A stretch of DNA of 64,000 nucleotides from Actinobaculum sp. 313. Lineage in GTDB: Bacteria > Actinomycetota > Actinomycetes > Actinomycetales > Actinomycetaceae. The first letter of the stretch is position 1; each line of letters begins with the position of its first letter. The stretch is from positions 558,001-622,000 of the forward strand of contig NZ_CP029033.1 of NCBI RefSeq assembly GCF_003073475.1, written 5' to 3'. The position numbers were made by a program, and so were the translations under genes. This document shows, piece by piece, positions 63,164-64,000 of the stretch. The notes under the pieces were generated by a model. It searched no databases and was not told where the DNA came from. It was given only the letters and a program-made list of their open reading frames with translations.

Positions 63164-63844
63164 TCAACTAGCTGCAGGCCCGGAGCCGGGCAGAGGGCAG
63201 GCGATACCCGTACGAGAGTGGCACTCATAGCCGCCCGGGTTCTTATCGAGGTACTGCTGGTGATAGTCCTCGGCCGGGTAGAAGCCACCCGCTTGGGAGG
63301 AGGGGACGATCTCCGTCACGATCAGCCCGAATCCTCGTTCGGCTAGCACAACCTGATAGCGGGCCACCATTTCGTGGGCGATGCGTTCCTGCTCCGCCGT
63401 CGTCGGGAAAATCGCCGACCGGTACTGGGTTCCGATATCACCGCCCTGGCGGTTGAGGCTGGTTGGATCGTGCGACTCGAAGAACATCTGCAACAGGCTT
63501 GCCGTGGAGAGTTTGCTCGGCGAATACAAGACGCGCACGGTTTCCGCATGACCGGTTTTGCCGGTGCAGACCTCTTCATAGGTGGGATTCGGGGTGAATC
63601 CGCCCATGTATCCCACGGCCGTAGTGTCGGCTCCGAGCTGCCAGGCGGCTTTCTCTGCTCCCCAGAAGCAGCCCGAGGCCAGGTAAATGACCTCCTGGTC
63701 CACCTGGGGATCCGCCAAAATAGCAGTTCCCAGTACCGTGTGGGCGGCCGGGTTCGGAAGGACCGGCTCGCTACGCCCCGGCAGGGCTTCTTCCGGCGTT
63801 ACCATCTTGGTCTTGTTCGCGATATCCCAAATGAACATCTGCAT
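63164..63844 (-). CDS. msrA: Peptide methionine (S)-S-oxide reductase MsrA
   Basis: Repairs methionine-S-sulfoxide in proteins, using thioredoxin. The 226-residue protein has the catalytic GCFWGAEKA (near 58-66), GYMGGFTPNPTYEEVCTGKTGHAETVRVLY, FFESHDPTSLNRQGGDIGTQYRS and AEDYHQQYLDKNPGGY, all family hallmarks. A Cys near the C-terminus (GIACPLPG) could resolve the disulphide. The first 50 residues (FIWDIANKTKMVTPEEALPGR) are the longer form common in actinobacteria. Convergent with the antiporter gene. Confidence 0.95.
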   Translation of the reverse strand: MQMFIWDIANKTKMVTPEEALPGRSEPVLPNPAAHTVLGTAILADPQVDQEVIYLASGCFWGAEKAAWQLGADTTAVGYMGGFTPNPTYEEVCTGKTGHAETVRVLYSPSKLSTASLLQMFFESHDPTSLNRQGGDIGTQYRSAIFPTTAEQERIAHEMVARYQVVLAERGFGLIVTEIVPSSQAGGFYPAEDYHQQYLDKNPGGYECHSRTGIACPLPGSGPAAS

Positions 63845-63942
63845 ACCTTCCAGTGGGCTGGGATTATGAGGAGCGTCGGGCGTGTTAGCGCTTTTGCCTA
63901 ACGCGACGACGGTCGGGCTATGCTATGCGGCCCGGAAACTTG

Positions 63943-63984
63943 ATGTCCCGGACTCGAATGTGGCTCATGTCCCGGACTCGAATG
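63943..63984. repeat. 18-nt direct repeat, period 24, at the window edge
   Basis: ATGTCCCGGACTCGAATG occurs at 63943-63960 and 63967-63984. A third copy may start beyond the window. It lies about 100 bp upstream of msrA. Confidence 0.75.
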
Positions 63985-64000
63985 CGGTGTAGGCGGTGCG

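Overview
The window is a stretch of actinobacterial chromosome of fairly high GC. Several transcripts look leaderless, GTG and TTG starts are common, and the gene order is typical of the group: tatD - G5/Rpf-like factor - rsmA - ispE - ABC-F; tRNA-Gln - glmU - prs; rplY - pth - mfd - eno; ftsB - DUF501 - ppx. The gene set and streamlined synteny suggest the Actinomycetaceae, but no rRNA is present and I cannot name a genus.

Layout: 1-2.8 kb, a 5'-truncated DUF1023 hydrolase with two tandem LppA-like lipoproteins; 3.1-14.8 kb, nicotinamidase and housekeeping genes (metG, tatD, Rpf-like factor, rsmA, ispE, ABC-F); 14.9-19.4 kb, a SorC-type regulator divergent from a kinase/aldolase/dehydrogenase sugar operon; 19.4-21.6 kb, a NatAB-like ABC exporter; 21.9-26.0 kb, a WXG-like protein, a WXG-calpain protease and four paralogous small proteins; 26.3-30.1 kb, TetR, tRNA-Gln, glmU, prs and a TSUP permease; 30.4-31.9 kb, an exported DUF4258-like toxin and three DUF2283-like proteins; 32.1-39.0 kb, rplY, pth, mfd and eno; 39.1-42.5 kb, a secreted S1 protease and four paralogous lipoproteins; 42.7-49.3 kb, a GlcD-type oxidase, ftsB, DUF501, ppx and nhaA; 50.0-53.1 kb, an unusual tRNA(UAA), an HNH protein and an AbiL-like ATPase/RloB pair; 53.7-58.2 kb, a YtrA-type GntR regulator with two ABC exporters; 58.8-63.8 kb, Bax inhibitor-1 family, FKBP, a cation/proton antiporter and msrA.

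The most interesting pattern is one layout used four times with unrelated protein families. A predicted exported effector or hydrolase is followed at once by a tandem array of small paralogs: DUF1023 + 2 lipoproteins; WXG-calpain + 1 cytosolic and 3 lipoproteins; exported DUF4258 + 3 DUF2283; S1 protease + 4 lipoproteins plus a fragment. In two of the arrays a variable block sits between nearly identical arms. I read these as effector/immunity (or protease/inhibitor) loci whose immunity genes were multiplied by local recombination. The predicted location of each array product matches where its partner would act. This is an inference from layout and sequence.

A separate caution: metG (three times), tatD and eno each lose reading frame at a short C or G run, always by one missing base. 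These genes are essential or highly conserved and otherwise intact, so this looks like homopolymer undercalling in the assembly rather than gene decay.
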